Shown here one piece after another: positions 32,347 through 41,660 of a stretch of 64,000 bases of DNA. The DNA is from Sandarakinorhabdus cyanobacteriorum (GTDB taxonomy: Bacteria > Pseudomonadota > Alphaproteobacteria > Sphingomonadales > Sphingomonadaceae): positions 1 to 64,000 of the forward strand of contig NZ_NOXT01000108.1 of the NCBI RefSeq assembly GCF_002251755.1. The letters are read 5' to 3'. The position numbers and the translations under genes are program-made. Each line of letters opens with the position of its first letter. Position 1 is the first letter of the stretch. Below the pieces are notes generated by a model. It was not told the origin of the DNA, searched no databases, and saw only the letters and a list, made by a program, of their open reading frames with translations.

Positions 32347-33741
32347 TCATTGGGCCGGCTGAAACTGTTCGTTCCGCCCGTTGCGACGAATCAGCAACCG
32401 CTTGATCAGGCGTTGCCATTCCGGAGTCTGCTGATCGGCAACCACGGCGAACACCGGCACCCGGGCGGCAAAGCCCAGATCCTCGGCGCCGCGCACGCGG
32501 CGATTCAACAACTCGACCAGCAGGGCCATCAGCACGCCCACCGAAAGGCCGATGCCGGCCGCCAGCGGAATGATCAATGACCAGTTCGGGAAGGTCGGGT
32601 CGGGGCTGACGATGGCGTCACCCAGCACGATCAGGCCTGCATCCGCCACATTCGATTCGAGCTGCAGTTCGCTGGTGCGCTTGGCGGCCTGCTCATATTG
32701 CTGGCGCCGCAGCTCAACCTCGCTGGTCAACTGGCCCAGTTTGTCCAGCTTTTCCTTCATGGCGAACACCTTGGCGCGCTGCGCCTCATATTCGGCCTCA
32801 AGCTGGGCCACACCGCCGCGCGACGCGCCCAATTGGGCCGCGCCGGCCTGGCGTGCAGCCACCTGTTCGCGGGCCAGTTGGCGTTCCAGCTGGGTCCGGC
32901 GCGACAGCATGGCCAGATAGGTCGGGTGCTGGTTGCCCAGCCGTTCCGATGCCTGCTCGATCTGGTCATTCAATGTCGCAAGCTGCACCTTCAGCTGATC
33001 AACCACCGAACTGTTGGTCGATTGGCGCACCGCCTCGAAACTCTGCATTCCGGCATTGGATCGGGCCTCGGTAAGGGCAGCCTGCAAGCTGGCCAGCTTT
33101 AACGTCTCGGCCTCGCCGGTGCCGGTCATCACGATGCCGTTATCCTGCTCGAACTTGGTCTTGGCCGCTTCGGCACTCTGCAGCACGCGCAAGGCACGGG
33201 CCGCCTGCTCGCGATACCATTCGGCGGTGCGGCCGGCCGAATCCGTCCGGAACTTCAGACTGTTCTCGATATAGGCATCGCGCAGCGCGTTCACCGTGCG
33301 GCGGGCCACTTCGGGCACCCCGGCCTCATAGGTGATCTCCATGATGTTGGAGCTTTCGATCTGCGACACCTGCACGTTGTTGACGATCCGGTCCGCCAGC
33401 CAGCGCCGGAAATCGCCATAGCCGCCGGTTTCGGCCTGCCAGGTGGCCAGCAGGTTGGCGTTGCTGGTCAGGCCCAGACGGTCGACCGCCTCGCCGGCGA
33501 TGCGGTAATCCTTGATCAGTTCGAGCTGGGTGCGGATGAACATCTTGATGCCCGAGGCGTTCAGCACGGCGCCGGTCACCGGGTCGGGCTTGAAATTGTC
33601 CATCAACACACGGGCGCGCGCCGGATAACGGGCGGGCAGCAGATTGCCGATGGCCACGCCGACCAGCAGGCCCAGGAACACGGCAAAGGCGATCAGCCAG
33701 CGCCGCGCCACCAGGATTCGCACCAACTGGATCAAACTCAT
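32347..33741 (-). CDS. Wzz/GumC-type polysaccharide co-polymerase
   Basis: A 464-residue inner-membrane chain-length determinant. A first helix sits at about 13-33 (RRWLIAFAVFLGLLVGVAIG). A long periplasmic coiled-coil region follows (about 170-370; SAEAAKTKFEQD, QLKVQLATLNDQIEQASERL). The second helix is near 405-430 (PNWSLIIPLAAGIGLSVGVLMALLVELLNRRVRGAEDLG). It controls EPS length and export together with the Wza-type protein. Unlike Gram-positive or fused forms it has no kinase domain; the separate ATPase downstream fills that place, though its Walker A is degenerate. Confidence 0.88.
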   Translation of the reverse strand: MSLIQLVRILVARRWLIAFAVFLGLLVGVAIGNLLPARYPARARVLMDNFKPDPVTGAVLNASGIKMFIRTQLELIKDYRIAGEAVDRLGLTSNANLLATWQAETGGYGDFRRWLADRIVNNVQVSQIESSNIMEITYEAGVPEVARRTVNALRDAYIENSLKFRTDSAGRTAEWYREQAARALRVLQSAEAAKTKFEQDNGIVMTGTGEAETLKLASLQAALTEARSNAGMQSFEAVRQSTNSSVVDQLKVQLATLNDQIEQASERLGNQHPTYLAMLSRRTQLERQLAREQVAARQAGAAQLGASRGGVAQLEAEYEAQRAKVFAMKEKLDKLGQLTSEVELRRQQYEQAAKRTSELQLESNVADAGLIVLGDAIVSPDPTFPNWSLIIPLAAGIGLSVGVLMALLVELLNRRVRGAEDLGFAARVPVFAVVADQQTPEWQRLIKRLLIRRNGRNEQFQPAQ

Positions 33742-33810
33742 AAACGTCTCCCCGGCCAGGCCGGCTCCCTCAAATTCCGCATCCCGCCGGCACCGCCGGC
33801 GGGCACCCGA

Positions 33811-34584
33811 TCAGAACAGGCGTTCCTTGATGACGATTACATCACCATTCTGCACCTTCTGTGACGGATCGGCGTCAATTTCCTTGCCGCTGCCGCGCAC
33901 CAGGCCCACCTTGTCGGCCTTGCCCGATGCCGTCACCCCGCCCGCCAGCGCGATCGCCTGCCGGATGGTCATGCCCGGCAGGATATTCTTCATGCCCGGC
34001 GCGTTGATCTGGCCATAGATGAAGAATGTCTCGGCCGGAGGGACAAACAACGTATCTCCCGGCGCAAGGGCCGGTTCCGTGCTGGCACCCGACGTGCGCA
34101 CCAGTTGCTCGATCTCCAGCCGCTGCTCCGGCTGACCGGCACGACGCAGATACACGAAATTGGCGCCATCTGCCCGCACCCAGCCCGCCTTCAGCAAGAT
34201 TTCCAGCACATGATACGGACGATCGAGCGGAAAGATGCCCGGCGACGTCACATTGCCGGCCACATTCACGGTGCGCGACACGTAAGCGCCGATTTCGACG
34301 TTCACCAGGGGCTGCTTCAGAAATCCGCCTGCCACCAGCTTGTCTGTGATCAGGCGGGCCAGGGTGATGTTGGTTTCGCCCTGGGCCTTCACCGTGCCGA
34401 TCAGCGGCATGACGATGGTGCCATCCGCCTTGACCCGCGTGGTGACATTGAATTCAGACTGGCCGTAGACCACCACCTGCACGCTGTCGTCAGGTCCAAG
34501 CTGATAACCGGCATAGGCCTGTTGGGCAGACACCGGGCCCGCCAGCACAGCGGCGACCACGGCAAAGGGAAGCATCTTGATCAT
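33811..34584 (-). CDS. Wza-type polysaccharide export protein
   Basis: A 257-residue exported protein. The signal peptide is cleaved after VLAGPVSAQ, with no lipobox. The poly_export domain is GYQLGPDDSVQVVVYGQSEFNVTTRVKADGTIVMPLIG. Two SLBB-like beta-grasp segments follow (TVNVAGNVTSPGIFPLDRPYHVLEILLKAGWV and FFIYGQINAPGMKNILPGMTIRQAIALAGGVT). It is shorter than E. coli Wza and lacks the outer-membrane helix, so the adjacent beta-barrel gene probably provides the outer-membrane part. It is coupled to that gene (TAATG overlap). Confidence 0.9.
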   Translation of the reverse strand: MIKMLPFAVVAAVLAGPVSAQQAYAGYQLGPDDSVQVVVYGQSEFNVTTRVKADGTIVMPLIGTVKAQGETNITLARLITDKLVAGGFLKQPLVNVEIGAYVSRTVNVAGNVTSPGIFPLDRPYHVLEILLKAGWVRADGANFVYLRRAGQPEQRLEIEQLVRTSGASTEPALAPGDTLFVPPAETFFIYGQINAPGMKNILPGMTIRQAIALAGGVTASGKADKVGLVRGSGKEIDADPSQKVQNGDVIVIKERLF

Positions 34585-35954
34585 TAGGACCCCTGGTTGC
34601 CAAGTTCAAAGCCGAGGGTGAAGCCAACGGCCGTGGAATCAAAATTGAATACGGACGGATCGGACCGTCTTTGATTGTGCGACACATCCAGCGCGAGATT
34701 GATGCGCCGGCCCAGCTTGCCGCCCAGATGCGCGAAATAGCGATAGAATCGGTCACGGTTCCGCAAGCGGGCCTCCAGCGACGTGATCACCGCCCCGCGA
34801 AAGCGGGAATCGCGATAATTATAGCCGGCAGCCAGCGTCATGCCGTTGGGCAATTCATAGCTGATGCCGCCTTCCACCGTGTCCACCACGATGAACTGGG
34901 CGCCCACAAATCCGTTCGAGCGGATGTTGCGGCTGGCCGAACCGGTCAAGCCAAGCCTGGGTGACAGCCGCACAACAAGCCCCGCATCATAACCAGCCCC
35001 GTTGAAGCTGCTGCGGTCCACCACTTGCGGCAAGCCATCGACAATCACCACGTTCTGCGTCGCCTTCGGCGCAGTGTCGAGATATGAGCCGCCCAGCGTC
35101 AGGGTGATGCGCGAACCGAAATTGCGGCTATAGCCCAGGCGCAGACTGCGCTGCAGCAGACCATCATCCACGAGGCCATCGGGCGTAAGCACCTGCCGGC
35201 CGGTGAGGTTTATGTCCGAAATGGAGCCGTCCAGCGACAGGCGGCCAAAGGCGGGCCGTTCCAGCGCCAAGCCGGCATTATAAGTCCAACGGTTGGAATC
35301 GAGCGCCTGGGTGACCCGGCGCACCACGCCCATGGTGGCCTGCGAAATGCCGCCATTCACCGACAGCGCCGATCCGATCTGGCACGACACGGCCGCCCCG
35401 AACTGGCTGGTACGCTGTTCAAAGGACCCCGCCAGCGCCACATCCGAGGTGAACACCAGATTCTGCTTGAAACTGCCGCCACCATCGATGTTGCAGCGCG
35501 ACAACTGCATTGCAGCGCCGCCACCATAGAAATGCCGGTCTGCCCCCGCGAACAGATTGTTGCCGCGCACTATATCGCGGCCGTAGGTGCCAATGGCATA
35601 GAGCCCGATGCGCCCGGCACCAAGACCATAGCTCAGCGTCGCCTTCGGGCGGATGCGCACGCCGTCATCCTTCACCGGCCGGCGCGACAGATTGTCCTCA
35701 TAACGGGTTGACACCATGGCCTGCAGGTTGAAACCACGGCCCGGATAGCCGGGCAGGCCAGCCACAGACGAGCTTGTGCCATCCAGATCATCACTGTCGG
35801 CAACCGTCGGCAGCACCGGCGTGCTGGCCTGGCCCGGCCGCGCCACCTGCGCCAGCGCCGGCGCTGCCACGATGGCCAGCACCCATGCCAGCGCGTGGGT
35901 AAGCGTTGCGGCTCGCATCCGCCCGGCGCTGCCTGCTTGTTCCGCCCCGTTCAT
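34584..35954 (-). CDS. EPS-locus outer-membrane beta-barrel protein
   Basis: About 456 residues from ATG 35954 (ATG 35918 also possible). A signal peptide ends at APALAQ, an Asp/Ser-rich linker follows, and the rest is amphipathic strands with alternating residues that end near GFTLGFELGNQGS. It matches the outer-membrane beta-barrel (BBP2-like) proteins found with exosortase EPS clusters. It is probably the outer-membrane exit channel or an EPS anchor. First gene of the reverse arm and divergent from the AAA ATPase. Function is inferred from context. Confidence 0.78.
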   Translation of the reverse strand: MNGAEQAGSAGRMRAATLTHALAWVLAIVAAPALAQVARPGQASTPVLPTVADSDDLDGTSSSVAGLPGYPGRGFNLQAMVSTRYEDNLSRRPVKDDGVRIRPKATLSYGLGAGRIGLYAIGTYGRDIVRGNNLFAGADRHFYGGGAAMQLSRCNIDGGGSFKQNLVFTSDVALAGSFEQRTSQFGAAVSCQIGSALSVNGGISQATMGVVRRVTQALDSNRWTYNAGLALERPAFGRLSLDGSISDINLTGRQVLTPDGLVDDGLLQRSLRLGYSRNFGSRITLTLGGSYLDTAPKATQNVVIVDGLPQVVDRSSFNGAGYDAGLVVRLSPRLGLTGSASRNIRSNGFVGAQFIVVDTVEGGISYELPNGMTLAAGYNYRDSRFRGAVITSLEARLRNRDRFYRYFAHLGGKLGRRINLALDVSHNQRRSDPSVFNFDSTAVGFTLGFELGNQGS

Positions 35955-36246
35955 GTTCAGTCCACACCCCCTCGGCACATGCCACGCGCTCTGCACTGGG
36001 CAAGGCAGCCAGATTTCGCCAGCGTTCCATTGGCGCTCCTGCTACACGCAGCACATCTTCCGGGCAACCATCTCGCCGGCCCAAGCGATGGATTTTTGAG
36101 ACATTGTGTGCAAATTGCCCATATTGCCCCTCGCATCTGCAACATTCTCATGGCAGAGGCGAACGCAATTACAGTGCATGTTGTGCCGTAACTGGCCTTG
36201 GCCGCAAACATGCTGGCCGGGCCGTGCTGGCAATGGTGGGGACGGG
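35955..36246. promoter_or_regulatory. Divergent control region of the two EPS arms
   Basis: A 292-bp gap between the outer-membrane barrel gene (reverse) and the AAA ATPase (forward). It is AT-richer than its flanks around 36085-36180, with a run GATGGATTTTTGAGACATTG. It should hold the main promoters of both EPS operons. I could not pick a convincing -35/-10 pair, sigma-54 site or operator by eye. No gene is supported in it. Confidence 0.5.
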
Positions 36247-37650
36247 ATGATCTGGAAACGCAAATCACAGACCAGCATTGATAACGCGGCCAGCGATCTC
36301 AACAACACCGCCGATGAGACGCAGAGCAGCGTCACCCTGGTCGAGGCCTTCCCCACCCAGACCCGCGGCTATGACATGCCGGTTGGCGAAGACAGCCTGT
36401 GGCGGGAACGGCTTGATGTGGAACCGGGCCCGAAGTTGCCGCGTTTCGTCGCCAGCGCCGCCGATGACGTGGAATCCGCCTCGGCTGACCGGATGGCCCG
36501 CCGGCGCCTCGCCTTGCGTGACGCGCTTGCCGCCTCCCAACCGGTGGTGGCGCGCGAATCCTTTGCCGGCCGTCACGATCCGATGTCGCGCCTGATCAAC
36601 GCCATCGAGGAACAGCGTGTCCATGTCGTGATCTATGGCGAGCGCGGGATCGGGAAGACCAGCCTGGCCCATGTGTTCGCCGAAACCGCCCGCGAGGCGC
36701 GCTACCACGTCATCTATGCCAGTTGCGGCACCGCAGCCAATTTCTCCGACATGTTCCGCTCGATCCTGTCCCGGATCCCGCGCATCTTCCATGCCTCGGT
36801 GCTGCCCAACTCGGCCGAGGCCGAAGCCGGTGACAATTTCGACATCATGCTGCCCGAAGGCGAATATGGCGCCCGCGAGCTGGCCGATGTGCTCACCGGC
36901 GTCGTCGGCACCCGCGTGCTGGTCATCCTCGACGAGTATGACCGGGTCATCGATGTGAATTTCCGCCGCGATGTGGCCGAACTCATCAAGAACCTGTCGG
37001 ACCGCGCGGCGCGTGTCCAGCTGATCATCACCGGCGTCGCACTCAACCTCGACGAACTCATCGGTTATGCCCCGTCCATCCGGCGCAACATCACCGGCCT
37101 GCCGATGACCCCGATGACCAAGGCCGAAATGCGCGAACTGCTGCGCATGGGCGAACGCGCCGCCGAACTCTCCATCGGTGACGATGCCGTGGAAACCATC
37201 GGCCAGATGGCCGGCGGCTCGCCCTATCTCGTCCGCCTGCTCGGCCACCAGGCCTGCCTGATCGCGCTGGATGCCGGGCGCGACAAGGTGAACGAGGCCG
37301 ATGCCCGCCGCGCCGTCGATGTCGTCATCCGCGACTGGCAGGCCAGCCTGCCGCGCCGGGTGCAATCCAACCTCTCGCGAGAGGAAACCAAGACGCACTG
37401 GCAACTGCTGGTGTCGGCCGCCAAGGCCGGCAGCTCGGCCGATGGCTGGTTCACCGTCGATGATGTCTATGCCGAAATGGGCGGCACCCTGTCGGCGCTC
37501 GCCATCGAGCGGGATCTTAAGCTGTTCGTCAACACCGTCGATCTGCTGGATCGGCGCGAAGGCCCGGGCGACCCCCACTTCCGCTTCAGCTACCCCGGTG
37601 TGGCCTCGCTGTTGATGATGTCGGCCGCCATGGCGCGTCTGGTGGCCTGA
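36247..37650 (+). CDS. AAA ATPase of the EPS locus
   Basis: A 467-residue cytoplasmic protein. A low-complexity, acidic N-terminus (1-100) precedes a STAND/AAA_16-like ATPase module. Walker A is GERGIGKTSLAH at 131-142 and Walker B is VLVILDEYDRV at 224-234. A sensor-like VQLIITGVALNLDEL follows. The C-terminal third contains a winged-helix-like region (WFTVDDVYAEMGGTLSALAIERDLKLF). No membrane segment is present. The order resembles ExeA/Cdc6-like ATPases. It opens the forward EPS arm, so a role in assembling or regulating the export machine is plausible but unproven. Start ATG 36247 is used; longer upstream frames lie in the promoter region. Confidence 0.72.
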   Translation: MIWKRKSQTSIDNAASDLNNTADETQSSVTLVEAFPTQTRGYDMPVGEDSLWRERLDVEPGPKLPRFVASAADDVESASADRMARRRLALRDALAASQPVVARESFAGRHDPMSRLINAIEEQRVHVVIYGERGIGKTSLAHVFAETAREARYHVIYASCGTAANFSDMFRSILSRIPRIFHASVLPNSAEAEAGDNFDIMLPEGEYGARELADVLTGVVGTRVLVILDEYDRVIDVNFRRDVAELIKNLSDRAARVQLIITGVALNLDELIGYAPSIRRNITGLPMTPMTKAEMRELLRMGERAAELSIGDDAVETIGQMAGGSPYLVRLLGHQACLIALDAGRDKVNEADARRAVDVVIRDWQASLPRRVQSNLSREETKTHWQLLVSAAKAGSSADGWFTVDDVYAEMGGTLSALAIERDLKLFVNTVDLLDRREGPGDPHFRFSYPGVASLLMMSAAMARLVA

Positions 37651-37682
37651 CCGCGATCCTATTGCTGGGCAACGGGGGTTCC

Positions 37683-38294
37683 ATGGCATTTGCGGTCGGC
37701 GACAAGCTGAAGCTCATCTGGCTGCGCCGGAACGAGTATGAAAGCACGGCCCTGCGTGACTGGTTCAGCCGCCGCTGGAAGATCGAGGTTGGCCTCTACA
37801 GTTATGGCTGCTTTGATCCCTGGCGCATTTCAGCCCACACGCGCATCGGCCGCTATTGCTCCTTCGCCCGATCGGCGCGGGTGATTGATCAGAATCACCC
37901 GCTCGATGCGCTCACCACCCACCCCTATCTCTACGAACGCCGCTTTGGCGTGGTGGCGGAAAATCTGCCCGAACCGCCCTGGCTGCAGGTGGAGGATGAT
38001 GTGTGGGTTGGCCACAACGCCACCATCCTGCCCGGCTGCAAGTTCATCGGCCGCGGCGCGGTGATTGCCGCCGGCGCCATCATCAACCAGGATATCCCGC
38101 GCTATGCCATCGCCGCCGGCATGCCGGGCCGGGTGCTGCGCCAGCGCTTTGACGCCGAGACCATCGCCGCTATCGAGGCCAGCCAGTGGTGGCTGCTCGA
38201 CAAGCTGGCCCTGCGCGACCTTATCCGTCAGCACCCGGCAGCGGTGTTCCATCCCGATCCGCGCAATCTGGCCGCCATCGGCCCCACGGCATGA
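37683..38294 (+). CDS. Hexapeptide-repeat O-acetyltransferase
   Basis: A 203-residue left-handed beta-helix acetyltransferase of the CatB/WcaF type, likely to O-acetylate a sugar of the EPS repeat. Hexapeptide repeats run from about residue 50 (RISAHTRIGRYCSFARSARVID) to 150. The typical catalytic and CoA region is VEDDVWVGHNATILPGCKFIGRGAVIAAGAIINQDIP, followed by YAIAAGMPGRVLRQRF. Start ATG 37683 is chosen over 37662. It lies 32 bases after the ATPase gene and seven before the first GT2 gene. Confidence 0.85.
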   Translation: MAFAVGDKLKLIWLRRNEYESTALRDWFSRRWKIEVGLYSYGCFDPWRISAHTRIGRYCSFARSARVIDQNHPLDALTTHPYLYERRFGVVAENLPEPPWLQVEDDVWVGHNATILPGCKFIGRGAVIAAGAIINQDIPRYAIAAGMPGRVLRQRFDAETIAAIEASQWWLLDKLALRDLIRQHPAAVFHPDPRNLAAIGPTA

Positions 38295-38301
38295 TGCAAC
38301 C

Positions 38302-39240
38302 ATGACCGGCACGCAACAGGCCGACAGCGCGGAACCGGTGGTTTCGGTGGTCATCCCTCATTTCAACATGCCCGATGCGCTGGCCCGTTGCCTCGCCTCG
38401 GTCACGGCACAGCAGGTGGACGGCGCGGTCGAAATCATCGTGGTCGACAATGCCTCGCGCATCACGCCCGAAGCGGCGGTGGCGCAGTTCCCTGGCGTCC
38501 GCCTGATCGGTGAGACCACCCCCGGCCCCGGACCGGCCCGCAACGCCGGCATTGCCGCCGCCCGGGCGCCGATCCTGGCCTTCATCGATGCGGATTGCCG
38601 TGCCGGCCCCGGCTGGCTGCAGTCGGCGGTGGACAGCGTGCGCGCTGGCGGCGCGCGCGGTCTCGCCGGCGGCGATGTGCGCATCGATGTGCGCGATCCC
38701 GACCGGCTCACCCCGATGGAAGCCTATGAGGCCGTGTTCGGTTATCGCCAGCGCATGTACATCGAAAAGCAGGGTTTTTCCGCCACGCTCAACCTGGCCA
38801 TGCACCGTGATGTGTTCACCGCGGTTGGCCCCTTTGCAGGCATCGGCATCGCCGAGGATCGCGATTGGGGCCTGCGCGCCACGGCCGCCGGCTTCCGCCA
38901 TGCCTATTGCCAGCCGATGCTGGTCTATCACCCGGCGCGGGGCAGCATGGCGGAATTGTGGCGCAAGTGGCAACGCCACATCGCGCATGATTTGGCAGAA
39001 CACCGCGCCGCCGGCCGGCCGGTGCTATTTTGGCTGGGCAAGGCCGGGCTGATGCCGGTGTCGGTGCTCATCGATGGCCTGCGCCTGCTGGCGTCGCCTC
39101 GCGTGCCGGGGCTGGCCAACAAATGGCGCGGCCTGGCGGTTCTGGCCCGCATCCGCATGATGCGCGCCGCCGAAATGCTGCGCGTGATCGGCGCCGGCAA
39201 CGAAGATGCCGGGACCCATTGGCAGAAGGACAAGGCGTGA
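38302..39240 (+). CDS. Family 2 glycosyltransferase
   Basis: A 312-residue GT-A fold glycosyltransferase. The N-terminal nucleotide site is VVSVVIPHFNMPDALARCLASV, followed by IIVVDNAS. The DxD-like metal motif is AFIDADCRAGPGWL near residue 95, and EDRDWGLRATAAG supplies the acidic acceptor-site motif. The C-terminus has a hydrophobic stretch that may sit at the membrane. It overlaps the next glycosyltransferase by four bases (GTGA). Donor and acceptor sugars cannot be told. Confidence 0.88.
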   Translation: MTGTQQADSAEPVVSVVIPHFNMPDALARCLASVTAQQVDGAVEIIVVDNASRITPEAAVAQFPGVRLIGETTPGPGPARNAGIAAARAPILAFIDADCRAGPGWLQSAVDSVRAGGARGLAGGDVRIDVRDPDRLTPMEAYEAVFGYRQRMYIEKQGFSATLNLAMHRDVFTAVGPFAGIGIAEDRDWGLRATAAGFRHAYCQPMLVYHPARGSMAELWRKWQRHIAHDLAEHRAAGRPVLFWLGKAGLMPVSVLIDGLRLLASPRVPGLANKWRGLAVLARIRMMRAAEMLRVIGAGNEDAGTHWQKDKA

Positions 39241-40337
39241 TCACTCCCCGCCCTGCCGCTGGCCCCAGCCGCCCAGACCGCCGGACTGACCGCCGCACCG
39301 TTGCCGGCCCCGATGCGGCACTCGGCGTTGTGATCGTCAATTTCCGCGGCGCCGATGATACCATCGAATGCCTCGAAAGCCTGATGCGCAGCACTGTGGC
39401 GCTGCGCATCGTCGTGGTGGAGAATGGCTCCGGCGACGATAGCGCCCAGAAACTGCGCGACTGGGCCGCCGGGCGCTACCGGCCGGCGCCAGCGTCAGAC
39501 ACGATGGCGGTTTTTACCGTGCCACCGCTGCCCAAACCGGTCACGATGGTGGAGATGCCGGCCAGCGCCGTCTCTGATGCGCCCGGTGCAGTGGCGCCGC
39601 TGACCCTCATCCTGTCCGACGACAATCTGGGCTTTGCCGGCGGCAACAACCTGGGCCTTCGCCTGCTGGCCAGCGATCGCCGGCTGCGGCATTTCTGGCT
39701 GCTCAACAATGACACGGTGGTCGCCCCCGATGCGCCCGCCGCCCTGCTGCGCCGCATGGATGCCACCCCCGATATCGGCATGTGCGGCACCGTGGTCTGC
39801 CATTATTGGCAGCCCGACCGGCTGCAGGCACTGAATGGCTATGTGTTCAACAAATATACCGGGGCCGGCCGCGCCATCGGCGGCGAGGAGCTTGCCGCCA
39901 TCGCCTACAGCCCGCAGGATGTCGCCGATGCCACCGATTTCGTGCTTGGCGCCAGCCTGGCCGTAAGCCGGCCGTTCCTGAGCGAAGTCGGCCCAATGGC
40001 CGAGGATTATTTCCTGTATTTCGAAGAGATTGACTGGGCGGTGCGCAACCGCCGGCGCGGCACCAATGCCTTTGTCACCGGCTTTGCCCATGGCGCCAAC
40101 GTGTATCACAAGGCCGGCCGTGCCATCGGCTCGCGCAGCCTTACAGCAGCGCGCAGCGCCTTTTCCGAATATTGGCTGGCCCGGTCACGCCTGCGCTTCA
40201 CCGCCCGGTTTTTTCCTTGGCTGTGGCCGCTGCACTGGCTGTTGTGCTGGGCCATGCTGGGCCGCCGGCTGATCCGGCGGCAATTTGCCAATGCCGGCGC
40301 CCTGGCGCGGGCCGCTCTGGGCCGGCCGTTCCGATGA
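39237..40337 (+). CDS. Family 2 glycosyltransferase, rhamnosyltransferase-like
   Basis: A 366-residue GT2 enzyme starting with GTG inside the stop of the preceding gene. LGVVIVNFRGADDTIECLESLM and IVVVENGSGDD form the nucleotide site. DDNLGFAGGNNLGLRLL and FWLLNNDTVV are the pattern common in rhamnosyltransferase-like GT2 proteins. EDYFLYFEEIDWAVRNRRRG is the acidic motif. An unusual 40-residue insert (about 78-120, rich in Pro, Val and Ala) separates the first two motifs. A C-terminal hydrophobic helix (RFFPWLWPLHWLLCWAMLG) suggests membrane attachment. The rmlACDB genes nearby make dTDP-rhamnose, so rhamnose transfer is plausible but inferred. Confidence 0.85.
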   Translation: MITPRPAAGPSRPDRRTDRRTVAGPDAALGVVIVNFRGADDTIECLESLMRSTVALRIVVVENGSGDDSAQKLRDWAAGRYRPAPASDTMAVFTVPPLPKPVTMVEMPASAVSDAPGAVAPLTLILSDDNLGFAGGNNLGLRLLASDRRLRHFWLLNNDTVVAPDAPAALLRRMDATPDIGMCGTVVCHYWQPDRLQALNGYVFNKYTGAGRAIGGEELAAIAYSPQDVADATDFVLGASLAVSRPFLSEVGPMAEDYFLYFEEIDWAVRNRRRGTNAFVTGFAHGANVYHKAGRAIGSRSLTAARSAFSEYWLARSRLRFTARFFPWLWPLHWLLCWAMLGRRLIRRQFANAGALARAALGRPFR

Positions 40338-40376
40338 CCGTCCACCGGCTCCGCCTGTCCGAAACGAGGTGACATC

Positions 40377-41546
40377 ATGCCCGCAGCTGAAATCCGCGTC
40401 GGCCTGCTGTGGCACGCCGCAAATGCCAGCAATCTTGGCATGGGCGCGCTCACCGCCGGCAATCTGGCGCTGGCCCGCCGCGCCGCCACCCAGGCCGGCA
40501 TCAACGCCCGTTTCGTCATCATTTCCGCCCGCGATCCGGGTCCGCTGGCCGAACCGGGCCTCGCACTGGAACAGCGCGACGTCACCGGCCGTTACATGAT
40601 TGATCCGCGTGGCCTGCTGGCTGATGCCCGCGCCTGCGATATCATGCTGGATATCAGCGCCGGCGACAGTTTCACCGACATTTATCCCAACAAGCGCTTT
40701 GCCTATATCACCGGCACCAAGATCGTGCCGATCCTGATGGGCACACCGCTGGTGCTCAGCCCACAGACCATCGGCCCGTTCAGCCGCCAGCCGCACAGCG
40801 CCATCGCCGCCTGGATCTGCCGCAAGGCCAGGGCGGTGTTCCCGCGCGACGGCCTGTCGATGGCTGCGCTGCAGCAATTGGCACCCGATGTGCCGGCCAC
40901 CCAGGTCGTCGATGTCGCCTTCGCCCTGCCCTTCACCCGCCGCGCCAAGACACCGGAACGACTGCAGATCGGTCTCAATGTCTCGGGTCTGCTGATGAAC
41001 GGCGGCTATGCCGGCGGCAACCAATATGGCCTGGGCTATGATTATGCCGCGCTCACCCGGCGCCTGATCGAAACCCTGCTGGCCCGCGGCGATTGCGACA
41101 TCCATCTGGTGCCCCACGTGATTGCCCCGCACATGCCCAATGACGATGATGCCGCCGCCAGTGATCGCCTGAAGGCGCAATATCCGGCTCTTCACCGCCA
41201 CCCGGATTTCCAGTCAGCCAGTGCCGCCAAAAGCTTCATTTCCGGTCTGGATTTCCTGACCGGTGCCCGCATGCACGCCACCATCGGCGCCTTTTCCAGC
41301 GGCGTGCCGGTGGTACCGATCAGCTACAGCCGCAAATTCGAAGGCCTGTTCGGCGGCTTTGGCTATGACTGGCTCGTGCGCCGCGACATGGATGATGAGG
41401 CAGCCCTGGCGCAGATCCTGACCGGGATTGATCGGCGCGCCGAACTTGCCACCGCCATCGCCGCCGCCCAGCCGCGCATCAATGCTGGGCTGAAGACCTA
41501 TGTTGATGCACTGGCCGGGCTGTTTGCGAGCATTGCCCGCCGATGA
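40377..41546 (+). CDS. Polysaccharide pyruvyl transferase family protein
   Basis: A 389-residue WcaK/CsaB-like enzyme that would add a ketal-linked pyruvate from PEP to an EPS sugar. Characteristic stretches are LLWHAANASNLGMGALTAGNLAL at the N-terminus, DISAGDSFTDIY, GTPLVLSPQTIGPFS, the His/Pro-rich HLVPHVIAPHMPNDDD and the C-terminal FLTGARMHATIGAFSSGVPVVPISYSRKFEGLF. Pyruvylation would give the polymer negative charge. It is encoded right after the GT2 pair. Confidence 0.88.
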   Translation: MPAAEIRVGLLWHAANASNLGMGALTAGNLALARRAATQAGINARFVIISARDPGPLAEPGLALEQRDVTGRYMIDPRGLLADARACDIMLDISAGDSFTDIYPNKRFAYITGTKIVPILMGTPLVLSPQTIGPFSRQPHSAIAAWICRKARAVFPRDGLSMAALQQLAPDVPATQVVDVAFALPFTRRAKTPERLQIGLNVSGLLMNGGYAGGNQYGLGYDYAALTRRLIETLLARGDCDIHLVPHVIAPHMPNDDDAAASDRLKAQYPALHRHPDFQSASAAKSFISGLDFLTGARMHATIGAFSSGVPVVPISYSRKFEGLFGGFGYDWLVRRDMDDEAALAQILTGIDRRAELATAIAAAQPRINAGLKTYVDALAGLFASIARR

Positions 41547-41660
41547 TTGGCGCGTCTGCTTGCCCGCCGCCATACGGGCATTGACCATGGCTGGCAGGCG
41601 CGGCAAGAGGAAGCAACTGCGGCATCCCACGGCCGTATCAAACATGAGATGGAGACGATG

